Of a stretch of DNA of 20,902 nucleotides, positions 7,672-15,277 are shown in pieces. Origin of the DNA: Planctomycetaceae bacterium (GTDB lineage: Bacteria > Planctomycetota > Planctomycetia > Planctomycetales > Planctomycetaceae); contig DOCI01000326.1 of the NCBI GenBank assembly GCA_003503535.1, positions 15,600 to 36,501 of the forward strand. The letters run 5' to 3'. A program made the translations under genes and the position numbers. Below the pieces are notes generated by a model. That model was not told the DNA's origin. It did no database searches and was given only the letters and a program-made list of their open reading frames with translations. Positions within the stretch are counted from its first letter, which is position 1; each line of letters starts with the position of its first letter.

Positions 7672-9867
7672 AAAGCGTTCGTATTCCTCTCCTGCCTGAT
7701 TTTCCCCGGATTCGTTTCGTTCACTTTTGCAGAACAGAATCTGTACGTTTCAGCAGATGCCACTGCCGAAAGCGACGGCAGTCCAGAGCAACCATTCAAA
7801 ACTTTAAATCAAGCTCGTGACAAAATCCGACAACTTCGAAAAGAGGGAACGCTCAAACAAGGTGAAGGAGTCACGGTCTATGTGAATCCGGGAGTCTATT
7901 CGCAGCAATCCTCGTTTGAGTTGACGGCACAAGATAGCGGCACTGAAAGTGGACCAATCGTTTACCAGGCCGCCAAAGGTGGAAAAGTTTTGATTCAAGG
8001 GGGCATTTCGCTGAATGCAAAATCTTTTCAGCAAATAACTGATGAGGCTGTTTTGTCGCGATTGGATCCCGCGGTTCGCAACAACGTGAAGGTGTACGAT
8101 CTTTCCGAAATCATTTCCTCTCCATTTCCCGAATTCAAAACCGCCTATCGCGGTTCCCCTTCTGCTCCCTGGCTGTATTTTGATCAGCAACCGATGACAC
8201 TTGCCCGCTGGCCGAACATTTCCGGGGAAACCGATAGTAGCTGGGCAGAATTCTCCAAGACAATCGATACTGGCCTGCCCCGCCCCGATTCTGACGACCC
8301 GGCTTTAAAAAAACTTCACCCGGGCTCTTTTGTCTTTGAAGATTCTCGACCTGCACGCTGGGATCTGGAAGAGGGTGTCTGGCTGCACGGCTACTGGACG
8401 CACGACTGGAACGATGAAGCCATCCGCATCGATTCCTACGACAAAGAGAAAAACATCATCAAGCTGGCCGCTCCCCATTCCTACGGTATCAACGCCGGCA
8501 CATGGGGCGCAAAGAAACGTCGCTTCTTTGCTTTGAATACTCTCGAAGAATTAGATGCCCCGAACGAATGGTATCTGGATCGCAATCACAAACGGCTGTA
8601 TTTCTATCCTGAAAATGACTTGGCAACAGCTGAAATCGTTCTGGCAACTTCCACTCAATCACTGGTCAAGGTCGAGGGAACCAGACATGTCAAACTGATT
8701 GGCATGGAATTTCAGTATGCCCATGCCGATGGAATGCTCATTCGCAATACCGATCACTTTGAAGTCATCGGATGTGTGGTTGCGAATCTGGCGGGAAGTG
8801 GAATTTCATTTCATGGAACCTCAGGTGCAATTCGTTCCTGTGATGTCTTCAATATTGGTCGCGGAGGAATTTCCTTGAATGGAGGTGATCGTCAATCGCT
8901 CACGCCAGCGAAAAATGTTGCAGAAAACAATCATATTCATCATTACGGTCTCTTTCAGCGAACTTATGCACCTGGGGTCGGAGTCCACGGCTGTGGACAG
9001 ATCGTTCGCAACAACAGTATTCACGATGCCCCTCACAATGCCGTCTTATATAGTGGTAACGAACATCTGTTCGAATTGAATGATGTCTATCGAGTGGTTA
9101 TGGAAACCGGAGATGCCGGGGCTTTCTATACGGGTCGGGACTGGACGAGCCGAGGGAATGTTTTGCGTCACAATTTCATTCACGATCTCGGTGGTGGTGA
9201 AGCAAGTCATGTCAATACGATGGGAATCTATCTGGATGACTGCGACAGTGGAGATACCCTTGAGGGGAACATTTTCTATCGCGCAGGCCGCGCCCTTATG
9301 ATTGGCGGTGGACGCGACAATCCCGTATTAAACAACCTGGTTGTCGATTGCCCGATCGGTCTGCATATCGACTCGCGGGGCATGACCTGGAAACAATGGA
9401 ACAACCCGGATCACCCAAGTTGGATGCTGGAAGAAAAAGCCGAGCGTCTTAACTACAAGCAAGCCCCCTGGAGTACTCGTTACCCTCGCCTGGCTGCCAT
9501 CATGAACGAGAAACCTCGTGAACCGCTGGGAAATCCCATTCGCCACAACGCATTCATCAACTGCAGCAAACAGGTTTGCAGCTTTGATGGAAATGTCAAA
9601 AAGCTGCTCGATAAGTTTGAAATTGTTGACAATCTGGCCGTCAGCACAAACGGTGAGGCCAAGGTGAGCGAAGTTAAAGGATTCACTGATATTTCCGGCA
9701 GCAAAGAGAAGCCGATCGAACTTGGCGACGACTCAGAATCGACTCGCGAATCACTCTCGCAGATTCAGAAATGGGTACAGAGCCAGAAGATCTCATTTGA
9801 ATCCATTCCGATTGAGAACATCGGCTTATACAAGGATGAATATCGAAACACACTACCAACGCAATGA
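7669..9867 (+). CDS. Secreted right-handed parallel beta-helix protein, GH141-like
   Basis: From the TTG start this is 732 residues with a signal peptide at 1-21 (cleavage TFA-EQ). The mature N-terminus, LYVSADATAESDGSPEQPFKT (24-45), is the usual opening of secreted beta-helix carbohydrate-active enzymes. Short repeating rungs with Asn turns (RNNSIHD, LRHNFIHDL, LEGNIFYRA, LNNLVVDC) build a parallel beta-helix over about 335-565. GDAGAFYTGRDWTSRGN and GIYLDDCDSG are characteristic of GH141-like proteins. The two candidate catalytic aspartates, D482 (GDAG) and D523 (LDD), are 41 residues apart, which matches my recollection of the BT1002 founder. GH141 includes alpha-L-fucosidase and xylanase activities, so a plant or algal polysaccharide target is likely but not specified. 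The gene stands alone on its strand, is divergent from the sigma-factor operon, and is closed by a hairpin 3 nt after its stop. Confidence 0.83.
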   Translation: MKAFVFLSCLIFPGFVSFTFAEQNLYVSADATAESDGSPEQPFKTLNQARDKIRQLRKEGTLKQGEGVTVYVNPGVYSQQSSFELTAQDSGTESGPIVYQAAKGGKVLIQGGISLNAKSFQQITDEAVLSRLDPAVRNNVKVYDLSEIISSPFPEFKTAYRGSPSAPWLYFDQQPMTLARWPNISGETDSSWAEFSKTIDTGLPRPDSDDPALKKLHPGSFVFEDSRPARWDLEEGVWLHGYWTHDWNDEAIRIDSYDKEKNIIKLAAPHSYGINAGTWGAKKRRFFALNTLEELDAPNEWYLDRNHKRLYFYPENDLATAEIVLATSTQSLVKVEGTRHVKLIGMEFQYAHADGMLIRNTDHFEVIGCVVANLAGSGISFHGTSGAIRSCDVFNIGRGGISLNGGDRQSLTPAKNVAENNHIHHYGLFQRTYAPGVGVHGCGQIVRNNSIHDAPHNAVLYSGNEHLFELNDVYRVVMETGDAGAFYTGRDWTSRGNVLRHNFIHDLGGGEASHVNTMGIYLDDCDSGDTLEGNIFYRAGRALMIGGGRDNPVLNNLVVDCPIGLHIDSRGMTWKQWNNPDHPSWMLEEKAERLNYKQAPWSTRYPRLAAIMNEKPREPLGNPIRHNAFINCSKQVCSFDGNVKKLLDKFEIVDNLAVSTNGEAKVSEVKGFTDISGSKEKPIELGDDSESTRESLSQIQKWVQSQKISFESIPIENIGLYKDEYRNTLPTQ

Positions 9868-9870
9868 AGC

Positions 9871-9905
9871 GATGGGCGTGGTCGTTTGCAAACTCCACGC
9901 CCATC
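9871..9905. terminator. Strong hairpin between convergent genes, probable bidirectional terminator
   Basis: GATGGGCGTGG (9871-9881) pairs perfectly with CCACGCCCATC (9895-9905), an 11-bp GC-rich stem beginning 3 nt after the beta-helix stop. The 13-nt loop contains a further palindrome, GTTTGCAAAC (9884-9893), which can extend the stem past a small internal loop. No T-run follows on either strand, so it is not a canonical intrinsic terminator. It may mark the 3' end or stabilise the transcript. It also lies 103 nt beyond the stop of the convergent SpoIIAA-like gene. Confidence 0.6.
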
Positions 9906-10007
9906 ACTCCGTTTGGGAATGTGCCAACCTGAAACTTGCACGTATCAATTACGGATCCAGCAAACGATTGGCAGACCCAAGGGAAACCTGTGCCCCACTT
10001 CGCAGGA

Positions 10008-10373
10008 TCATGTCGTTTCTGCTTCGAGCCATTCCCAGGCTTCATCAATTTTTGTGGCATCAAAATATTGAATCTTCGCCATTGTAAAAGGCTTACAAAC
10101 CTTGGCCATCCACTCTTCCCAGCGTTTGTCGCCAACGAGTGCGATGCGGTCAACCTTAGTGCAATGGGTCGTGGCAAATTTGATGTCATCCCAGCCCGCA
10201 TGAAGATCCCATCCGTGGAAGTCGACAAAGTGAGCAAGCAGCCGAACCTTACCGTGAGCAGCAATCACCTCATCGACTGCGGGGACGAAGAACTTGTAAT
10301 CTTCGTCGTGCAATTTGCCGCTGAGTGTGAATCCGAGGATATTGTCTTTACTTTTATCGATACGAGTGATCAT
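10008..10373 (-). CDS. SpoIIAA-like (STAS/SEC14-type) protein
   Basis: This 121-residue cytoplasmic protein has no signal peptide or membrane segment. The sequence, ILGFTLSGKLHDEDYKFFVP (12-31), then VRLLAHFVDFHGW (43-55), DRIALVGDKRWEEWM (75-89) and IQYFDATKIDEAWEWLE (101-117), follows the alternating beta/alpha pattern of the SpoIIAA-like family (Pfam PF11964, named from memory), which is close to full length here. These are relatives of STAS and CRAL-TRIO/SEC14 folds, which may bind small ligands or lipids or act as regulatory modules; their true role is unknown. AAGGAAGA (complement of 10381-10388) lies 7-8 nt before the ATG, an excellent Shine-Dalgarno. It is encoded downstream of the ceramidase-like gene on the same strand, 197 nt away, so they may be co-transcribed. 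A lipid link between the two would be attractive but is speculation. Confidence 0.85.
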   Translation of the reverse strand: MITRIDKSKDNILGFTLSGKLHDEDYKFFVPAVDEVIAAHGKVRLLAHFVDFHGWDLHAGWDDIKFATTHCTKVDRIALVGDKRWEEWMAKVCKPFTMAKIQYFDATKIDEAWEWLEAETT

Positions 10374-10409
10374 AGGATATTCTTCCTTGCAGAAAGTTCA
10401 GAATCATCG

Positions 10410-10523
10410 TCAAAGAATTGTCAAAACGCACTGGCTTAATGGAAGTGCGAGAATGTCATCGATTACAGCATAAGCGTCTACCGATCCAGTAGCTTCAACG
10501 ATTCCCATGAACTTCGCAAGCAT
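10410..10523 (-). CDS. Doubtful small ORF, 37 residues
   Basis: This ORF lies in the 197-nt gap between the ceramidase-like and SpoIIAA-like genes, on the same strand. It starts at ATG (10521-10523), ends at TGA (10410-10412), and encodes MLAKFMGIVEATGSV followed by a segment rich in Ala, Asp, Ile and Leu, ending QCVLTIL. The frame stays open upstream almost to the previous gene's stop. The composition is protein-like, with mildly amphipathic helix character. No Shine-Dalgarno precedes the ATG, no family is recognisable, and an ORF this short is expected by chance. It could be a small co-transcribed peptide, a relic, or nothing. Otherwise I see nothing in this gap except the ribosome-binding site of the SpoIIAA-like gene. 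Confidence 0.2.
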   Translation of the reverse strand: MLAKFMGIVEATGSVDAYAVIDDILALPLSQCVLTIL

Positions 10524-10570
10524 ATTTGTCACTTGATCGTAAAACAATTGAGCGGAGAACAAATATTAAG

Positions 10571-11944
10571 TCACTTCAGTAGCTTTTGCATTGCCTCCAT
10601 CAGAACCGCTTCGACATCTTCTGTCACACGGGAAGCGCGATCACTCGCCTCGTAACCGCCCTGGCTGTAGGCAATTTTGGTGCCGATATAACCGGGAGCG
10701 TATTCACCGTAAGCGGCCATTAAAACGTGCAGGTCAGGTCGCATTTTTTGCGCGGCCAGTTGATACTCCACAAACAATTCGCCTGGCATATGGAGTATGC
10801 GGACATCCCCTACCCTCAGGCATCCGATATCAACCTTTTCTCCCGCCTGACAACTTCGCAGCCAGGCCAGATACTTGGCCGAATAGTATCGGGCATCTGG
10901 CTTTGCTGTCTGGTCGTTAATGACGGCAACTAGCTCCTCTTCAACCAGATGAGTCGCCACTGGTAACTGAACCGCCTCAGTCTTCCAGGATACCTGCTCG
11001 CTGCTCAGAGGACTCCGCTTAATATTATTCCAGGCTTGTTCCATCCCCTTCTCGACTTTGTCTGCAAGCACTTGCCGGTTTTCATGGGACCCATCATTCC
11101 ATTTCCCTGCCCCAATATTACCACCGGCGCCGTTGAAATGAATGTGCGGGATCTCTGTTTTCTTCTCACGGGCATTTCGTGCCATTCCAGGAAAATCGGG
11201 ATTCGCCAGGCCAGTGCGGTAATAACTTTGTGGATGCGTTGCGTAATAAGTCATTACGACGATTGGTTGGTCGCCATTATAAAGTACAAAAGTCTTGAGA
11301 AGTGGATCGATTGTGCCAACCGGAAAAGCACGAATTTTCGGATCGGCCGTTGCCGTGTATCGGGTATACAGAACCTTTCCATCTGGTCCGAGAATCCTTC
11401 GATTGGAAGCGACTTCTTTAACCTCAGCTTCACCAAATCCAAAATGAGTTACTTCCACAGCATGCTGCAAACCTTTTTCAATCGCTCCTGCAGCCCGTTT
11501 AATCACAGTCATCGCAAAGCGAGGATCAAATCCAACGCCAGAAGCACCGGACTGATTGAGCAGGGCTTCGGCGGAAAAGTCGCAGCGAGGGGCATCGTGC
11601 TGGTGGATCGTATGGACTGAAACTCTCTCAGGAATCGTTCCTGCTGCTTCTGCTAATTCTTCCTTAAAGCGAGTTTGGCCTCCATTACTGATGCCGATCC
11701 AGTCGACCGAACAGAGTACAATCGGCTGACCGGAACCCAACAAAACAACCCCACGACAACTCAGTGGTTCCTGAATACCAATCGTCGGGTCGTAAGCCAG
11801 CGGACTGCCGACTGGCGGCGAGGCATCCACATTGAAGGTCGCAACTCGTAAATCGGCAGCTTCGATATTCATCCCGGAAATGAGCAGAATACTGGCCATA
11901 CAGGTTAGAATCAGAAAGATTAGATTGTCATTTCGAGAGTTCAT
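10571..11944 (-). CDS. Secreted neutral/alkaline ceramidase-like hydrolase
   Basis: This 457-residue exported protein resembles the N-terminal catalytic domain of neutral/alkaline non-lysosomal ceramidases (PF04734), zinc amidases that cleave the N-acyl bond of ceramide. The signal peptide covers about 1-30 (core LIFLILTCMASILLI, cleavage near IEAA-D). Family signatures are VHTIHQHDAP (110-119), the histidine-rich zinc site, and YYATHPQSYY (233-242), which supplies another histidine ligand, followed by FNGAGGNIGAGKWNDG (270-285). True ceramidases are longer (about 650 residues or more, with a C-terminal beta domain that is absent here). The substrate may therefore differ; many planctomycete paralogues carry only this label. 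The start at ATG 11942-11944 was preferred over an upstream in-frame ATG (11974) and TTG (11998) because it gives a clean signal peptide and has GTGAG nearby. The upstream options would run through an inverted repeat. Confidence 0.82.
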   Translation of the reverse strand: MNSRNDNLIFLILTCMASILLISGMNIEAADLRVATFNVDASPPVGSPLAYDPTIGIQEPLSCRGVVLLGSGQPIVLCSVDWIGISNGGQTRFKEELAEAAGTIPERVSVHTIHQHDAPRCDFSAEALLNQSGASGVGFDPRFAMTVIKRAAGAIEKGLQHAVEVTHFGFGEAEVKEVASNRRILGPDGKVLYTRYTATADPKIRAFPVGTIDPLLKTFVLYNGDQPIVVMTYYATHPQSYYRTGLANPDFPGMARNAREKKTEIPHIHFNGAGGNIGAGKWNDGSHENRQVLADKVEKGMEQAWNNIKRSPLSSEQVSWKTEAVQLPVATHLVEEELVAVINDQTAKPDARYYSAKYLAWLRSCQAGEKVDIGCLRVGDVRILHMPGELFVEYQLAAQKMRPDLHVLMAAYGEYAPGYIGTKIAYSQGGYEASDRASRVTEDVEAVLMEAMQKLLK

Positions 11945-11976
11945 GATTTTCTCACTTGTTCGTTGGGGTAACATAA

Positions 11977-11996
11977 GCCTGTTCAGGTTAACAGGC
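11977..11996. repeat. Inverted repeat in leader of ceramidase-like gene
   Basis: GCCTGTT (11977-11983), 6-nt loop, AACAGGC (11990-11996): a perfect 7-bp stem 33 nt upstream of the chosen ATG, in the divergent region shared with the haem-binding gene. It is a candidate operator or leader hairpin. The rest of 11997-12142 shows no convincing promoter: a possible -10 (TATAAC, 12069-12074) lacks a well-spaced -35. Confidence 0.35.
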
Positions 11997-12142
11997 AAAT
12001 CGTGGAGATAATTTCGAGCGACTCTCTGAAATTGATGGTTGAGAGGTTTTGATTTTTACAAGTTTTAGTATAACGTGATATCAGTTAGCCGCTCAAGCTT
12101 CCCGCCCGTGTCCTTCCTGCTGAAATCTGAGCGAGAGAATCT

Positions 12143-15127
12143 ATGCCAAGAATTCACTTTGCTGTGTTCCTGTTTCTGTTCCTGACTCTACTTCCCTGCT
12201 CTTCAAGTAACTCCTGCTTGTTGCAAGCCGATGAAAAACAAAGCTACGCTGATGAACTTCCGCGAGTTCCGGCTTTATCCCCTGTCGAAGCGATGAAACA
12301 TTTTAATGTCGCCCCCACTTACCAGATTCAACAAACAGCAACTGAACCGCTGTTGAACGATCCAGTAGCGATGTGTTTTGATGAACAAAGTCGTTTATTC
12401 GTCGCCGAAATGCGTGGCTATTCGGAACAGTCGGAAGATAACCTGGGTCAGATTCGTCTGCTGGAAGATGTCGATGGGGATGGCATTTTCGATAAAAGTC
12501 ACATTTTTGCAGAAGGACTCTCCTGGCCGACGGCGATCATTTGTTATCGCGGAGGTGTGTTTGTCGGCGCTGCACCGGATATCTTTTACCTCAAAGACAC
12601 GAACGGCGATCACAAAGCCGATCTCAAGGAAATTGTCTTTACGGGTTTTGGTAAAACCAATGTTCAAGGTCTACTCAACTGTTTCCGCTGGGGACTCGAT
12701 AATCGAATTCATGGAGCGGCCAGTTCATCCGGAGGACTCGTACGACGGCCCGATCAGCCAGAATCCGCAGCCGTCAATTTGCGTGGGCGCGATTTTTCTT
12801 TCGATCCTGAGACTTACGAGATCCAATCAGAGAGCGGTGGTGCACAACACGGAATGAGTTTTGATGACTGGGGTCGGAAGTTTGTCTGCTCAAACAGCGA
12901 TCACCTGCAGATGGTCGTTTACGATGATCGATACGCTGCCCGGAATCCTTATTTGACCGCACCCAATTCCCGTAAGAGTATCGCTGATGATGGAGGACAA
13001 GCTCCCGTATTTCGATCCAGCCCAGTCGAACCCTGGCGGATTGTCCGTACTCGCCTGCGTGTTTCAGGAGCAGTGAAAGGCGTTGTTGAGGGAGGCGGAA
13101 AGCCTGCCGGATATTTCACCGGGTCCACTGGAGTGACAATCTATCGAGGAGATGCCTGGCCGAAAGAGGATCAGGGGCTAGCTATTATTGGAGACGTCGG
13201 AAGTAATATCGTGCATCGCAAACGACTCATTCCGGATGGCGTGCTCTTTCACGGAACAAGAATCGATGATCACTCAGAATTATTGACCTCCAGCGATATC
13301 TGGTTTCGACCGGTTCAATTTGAAAACGGTCCCGATGGAGCCTTACACATTCTGGATATGTACCGCGAAGTGATTGAGCATCCTGCAAGCCTACCACCAA
13401 TGATCAAACAACATCTGGATTTGACAAGCGGCCGCGATCGCGGTCGGCTCTATCGCCTTGTCCCTGAGGGATATACCCAGCCTTCACGACCGGCTGTAAA
13501 CCAACTCTCGTCAAAGGAATTAGTGGATTTACTGCAGCACCCAAACTCATGGCACCGGGAGACAGCCAGCCGATTGTTGTTCGAACGGCAGGATCAGTCT
13601 GTACGTGATGAATTGATCAAAGTTGCGAGTGGCGATTCCGCTCTCGGACGTATGCACGCACTGGCAACCCTGGATGGACTATCACTGCTAACTCCAGACA
13701 TTGTGGCTGAAAAAATCGACGATCCGCATCCACAAGTACGGCGACACGCCATAATGTACGCTGAACAATTTGCCAACAATGCCCTGGTTAAGCAAAAACT
13801 GGAACAATGCATCGATGATCAGGATCCTGAAGTCATCTTCCAACTTGCTTTCACGCTCGGAGAATTTTCAACGACATGGCGAACGCCGCTGATTACGAAA
13901 CTCCTGAAATCTCATGGTGATAATGAGTGGATTCGTTTTGCACTGTTCACCTCAATCGGTGATCAAGTCGGATTTGTGCTCAAGCAACTGGCAAACGAAT
14001 CTCAGTTTGTGACAACCACATCAGCCAAAAAGGTCATCGATGAACTAGTCACTTTAATGGCCAATCAACCCGATCCCACGCACTTGGCGACTCTTGTAAA
14101 ATTAACCACAGACGAGACTGCTCTCTCACCCGCGGTCAAGCAGGAATTGCTGCAGCGTTATCTGGTTAAATCTGCTGCTCAGGGACGACTTGATCGCAGC
14201 GGTGTCTCAATGGGGCAAGGCGAATTGCAAAAGTTGCTCGATGATCTCCTCGTAACAGCCCGCTTACAGACAGATGATAAAACACTCACAGTCCAGAAAC
14301 GCGTCGATGCGATTCGATTGTTAGCGATCTCTTCCGATTCTGAAGACCACCAACGGCTGATGAATCTGATTGATCCCCGGGAACCGGACGAAATCCAGAC
14401 AGCTGCTTTGTCAGTACTTGCTGGTCAGGCCGATTCAAAACTCGACAGTTTTCTGCTGTCCAACTGGGAAAGTCTCAGCCCCAAACTCCGTAAGACGGCT
14501 GTCGATATTTTATTGAGTCGCGATCCATGGACAGTCTCGCTCTTAACTGCGTTGAATGAGGAAAAATTACCAATCTCAACGATTTCATTGAGTACACTGC
14601 AGATACTGGCGCAATCCGAGACTGCCGAAGTTCGAGATATTTCCAATCAGCTGAAAAAGCGAGTCAGCAGTACACCACGCGCAAGCATTGTCACTGCTTA
14701 TGAACCAGTGCTCAACGAATCTGGTGGTATTGACAAGGGCCGGGTGATCTTTGAAAAAAACTGCTCGAGTTGTCACCGACTCGAAGGCAAAGGTCAGGCG
14801 ATTGGCCCCAATCTGGCTTCGTTCCGGAATCGTGGAAAAATGGCCATCCTCATTAACATTCTCGATCCCAACCGCGAAGTAACACCCGAATATCTGAATT
14901 ACGTAATCATCACTGATGACGGCCGTTCTCATACGGGAATTCTTTCCTCTCAAAATGCAACGACTCTCACATTGAAGCGAGCCGAAGGAAAGGAAACTCA
15001 AATACGACGTATTGAAATCGAAGACATTCGCAGCACGGGAATGTCGCTGATGCCGGAAGGGCTGGAAAAAGAGATCAGTCAAGAATCGATGGCCGACCTG
15101 CTAACCTATCTGATGCAAGCCGAATAA
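12143..15127 (+). CDS. PVC-type haem-binding protein (membrane-bound dehydrogenase domain, HEAT repeats, cytochrome c)
   Basis: A 994-residue exported protein. It has a hydrophobic signal peptide (about 1-22; PRIHFAVFLFLFLTLLPCSS), then the N-terminal domain of the Pirellula/Verrucomicrobium membrane-bound dehydrogenase family (TIGR02604; about 55-440), probably a beta-propeller. This domain contains DVDGDGIFD (109-117) and DTNGDHKAD (152-160) calcium-loop-like motifs. HEAT-like helical repeats fill about 455-830, and a C-terminal PVC-type cytochrome domain (TIGR02603) has haem motif CSSCH (874-878) and the family run LDPNREVTPEYLNY (904-917). By family it is a periplasmic redox protein, perhaps a sugar or alcohol dehydrogenase, but no substrate is proven. 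ATG at 12143 has GCGAGAG 6 nt upstream. It appears monocistronic and faces the sulfatase gene; a terminator-like hairpin follows 66 nt after the stop. Confidence 0.92.
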   Translation: MPRIHFAVFLFLFLTLLPCSSSNSCLLQADEKQSYADELPRVPALSPVEAMKHFNVAPTYQIQQTATEPLLNDPVAMCFDEQSRLFVAEMRGYSEQSEDNLGQIRLLEDVDGDGIFDKSHIFAEGLSWPTAIICYRGGVFVGAAPDIFYLKDTNGDHKADLKEIVFTGFGKTNVQGLLNCFRWGLDNRIHGAASSSGGLVRRPDQPESAAVNLRGRDFSFDPETYEIQSESGGAQHGMSFDDWGRKFVCSNSDHLQMVVYDDRYAARNPYLTAPNSRKSIADDGGQAPVFRSSPVEPWRIVRTRLRVSGAVKGVVEGGGKPAGYFTGSTGVTIYRGDAWPKEDQGLAIIGDVGSNIVHRKRLIPDGVLFHGTRIDDHSELLTSSDIWFRPVQFENGPDGALHILDMYREVIEHPASLPPMIKQHLDLTSGRDRGRLYRLVPEGYTQPSRPAVNQLSSKELVDLLQHPNSWHRETASRLLFERQDQSVRDELIKVASGDSALGRMHALATLDGLSLLTPDIVAEKIDDPHPQVRRHAIMYAEQFANNALVKQKLEQCIDDQDPEVIFQLAFTLGEFSTTWRTPLITKLLKSHGDNEWIRFALFTSIGDQVGFVLKQLANESQFVTTTSAKKVIDELVTLMANQPDPTHLATLVKLTTDETALSPAVKQELLQRYLVKSAAQGRLDRSGVSMGQGELQKLLDDLLVTARLQTDDKTLTVQKRVDAIRLLAISSDSEDHQRLMNLIDPREPDEIQTAALSVLAGQADSKLDSFLLSNWESLSPKLRKTAVDILLSRDPWTVSLLTALNEEKLPISTISLSTLQILAQSETAEVRDISNQLKKRVSSTPRASIVTAYEPVLNESGGIDKGRVIFEKNCSSCHRLEGKGQAIGPNLASFRNRGKMAILINILDPNREVTPEYLNYVIITDDGRSHTGILSSQNATTLTLKRAEGKETQIRRIEIEDIRSTGMSLMPEGLEKEISQESMADLLTYLMQAE

Positions 15128-15193
15128 CCAGTCGACTAAATATGTGGAAATTCCGAATGCGATTTCTATCAATATATGTCATTTGACGTGTGC

Positions 15194-15216
15194 CACTGCT
15201 GGCTTGCCCAGCAGTG
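15194..15216. terminator. Hairpin terminator between convergent haem-binding and sulfatase genes
   Basis: CACTGCTGG (15194-15202), loop CTTGC, CCAGCAGTG (15208-15216), then TTTCATT on the plus strand: a perfect 9-bp stem with a short T-rich tail, 66 nt after the stop of the haem-binding gene. It is a plausible rho-independent terminator for that gene and could act in the opposite sense for the sulfatase gene. From memory, near-identical CACTGCTGG palindromes occur between genes in other planctomycetes, so it may also be a dispersed palindromic repeat. Confidence 0.65.
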
Positions 15217-15277
15217 TTTCATTCGACTTTGGAATTCAGCAGATCACGCATATCTTCCGTTAGACGTATCACTATGC

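Noticed and set aside
9936..10439. A 167-codon plus-strand ORF opposite the SpoIIAA-like gene
   Set aside because: The minus strand has a recognisable domain and an excellent ribosome-binding site. The plus-strand translation has neither.
11945..11998. An N-terminal extension of the ceramidase-like protein to TTG 11998 or ATG 11974
   Set aside because: It would put extra residues before an otherwise complete signal peptide and run through an inverted repeat. The start at 11944 is simpler.
12049..12074. A sigma-70-like promoter (TTGATT, then TATAAC) before the haem-binding gene
   Set aside because: The spacer is only 14 nt, outside the usual 16-18, so the match is not convincing.
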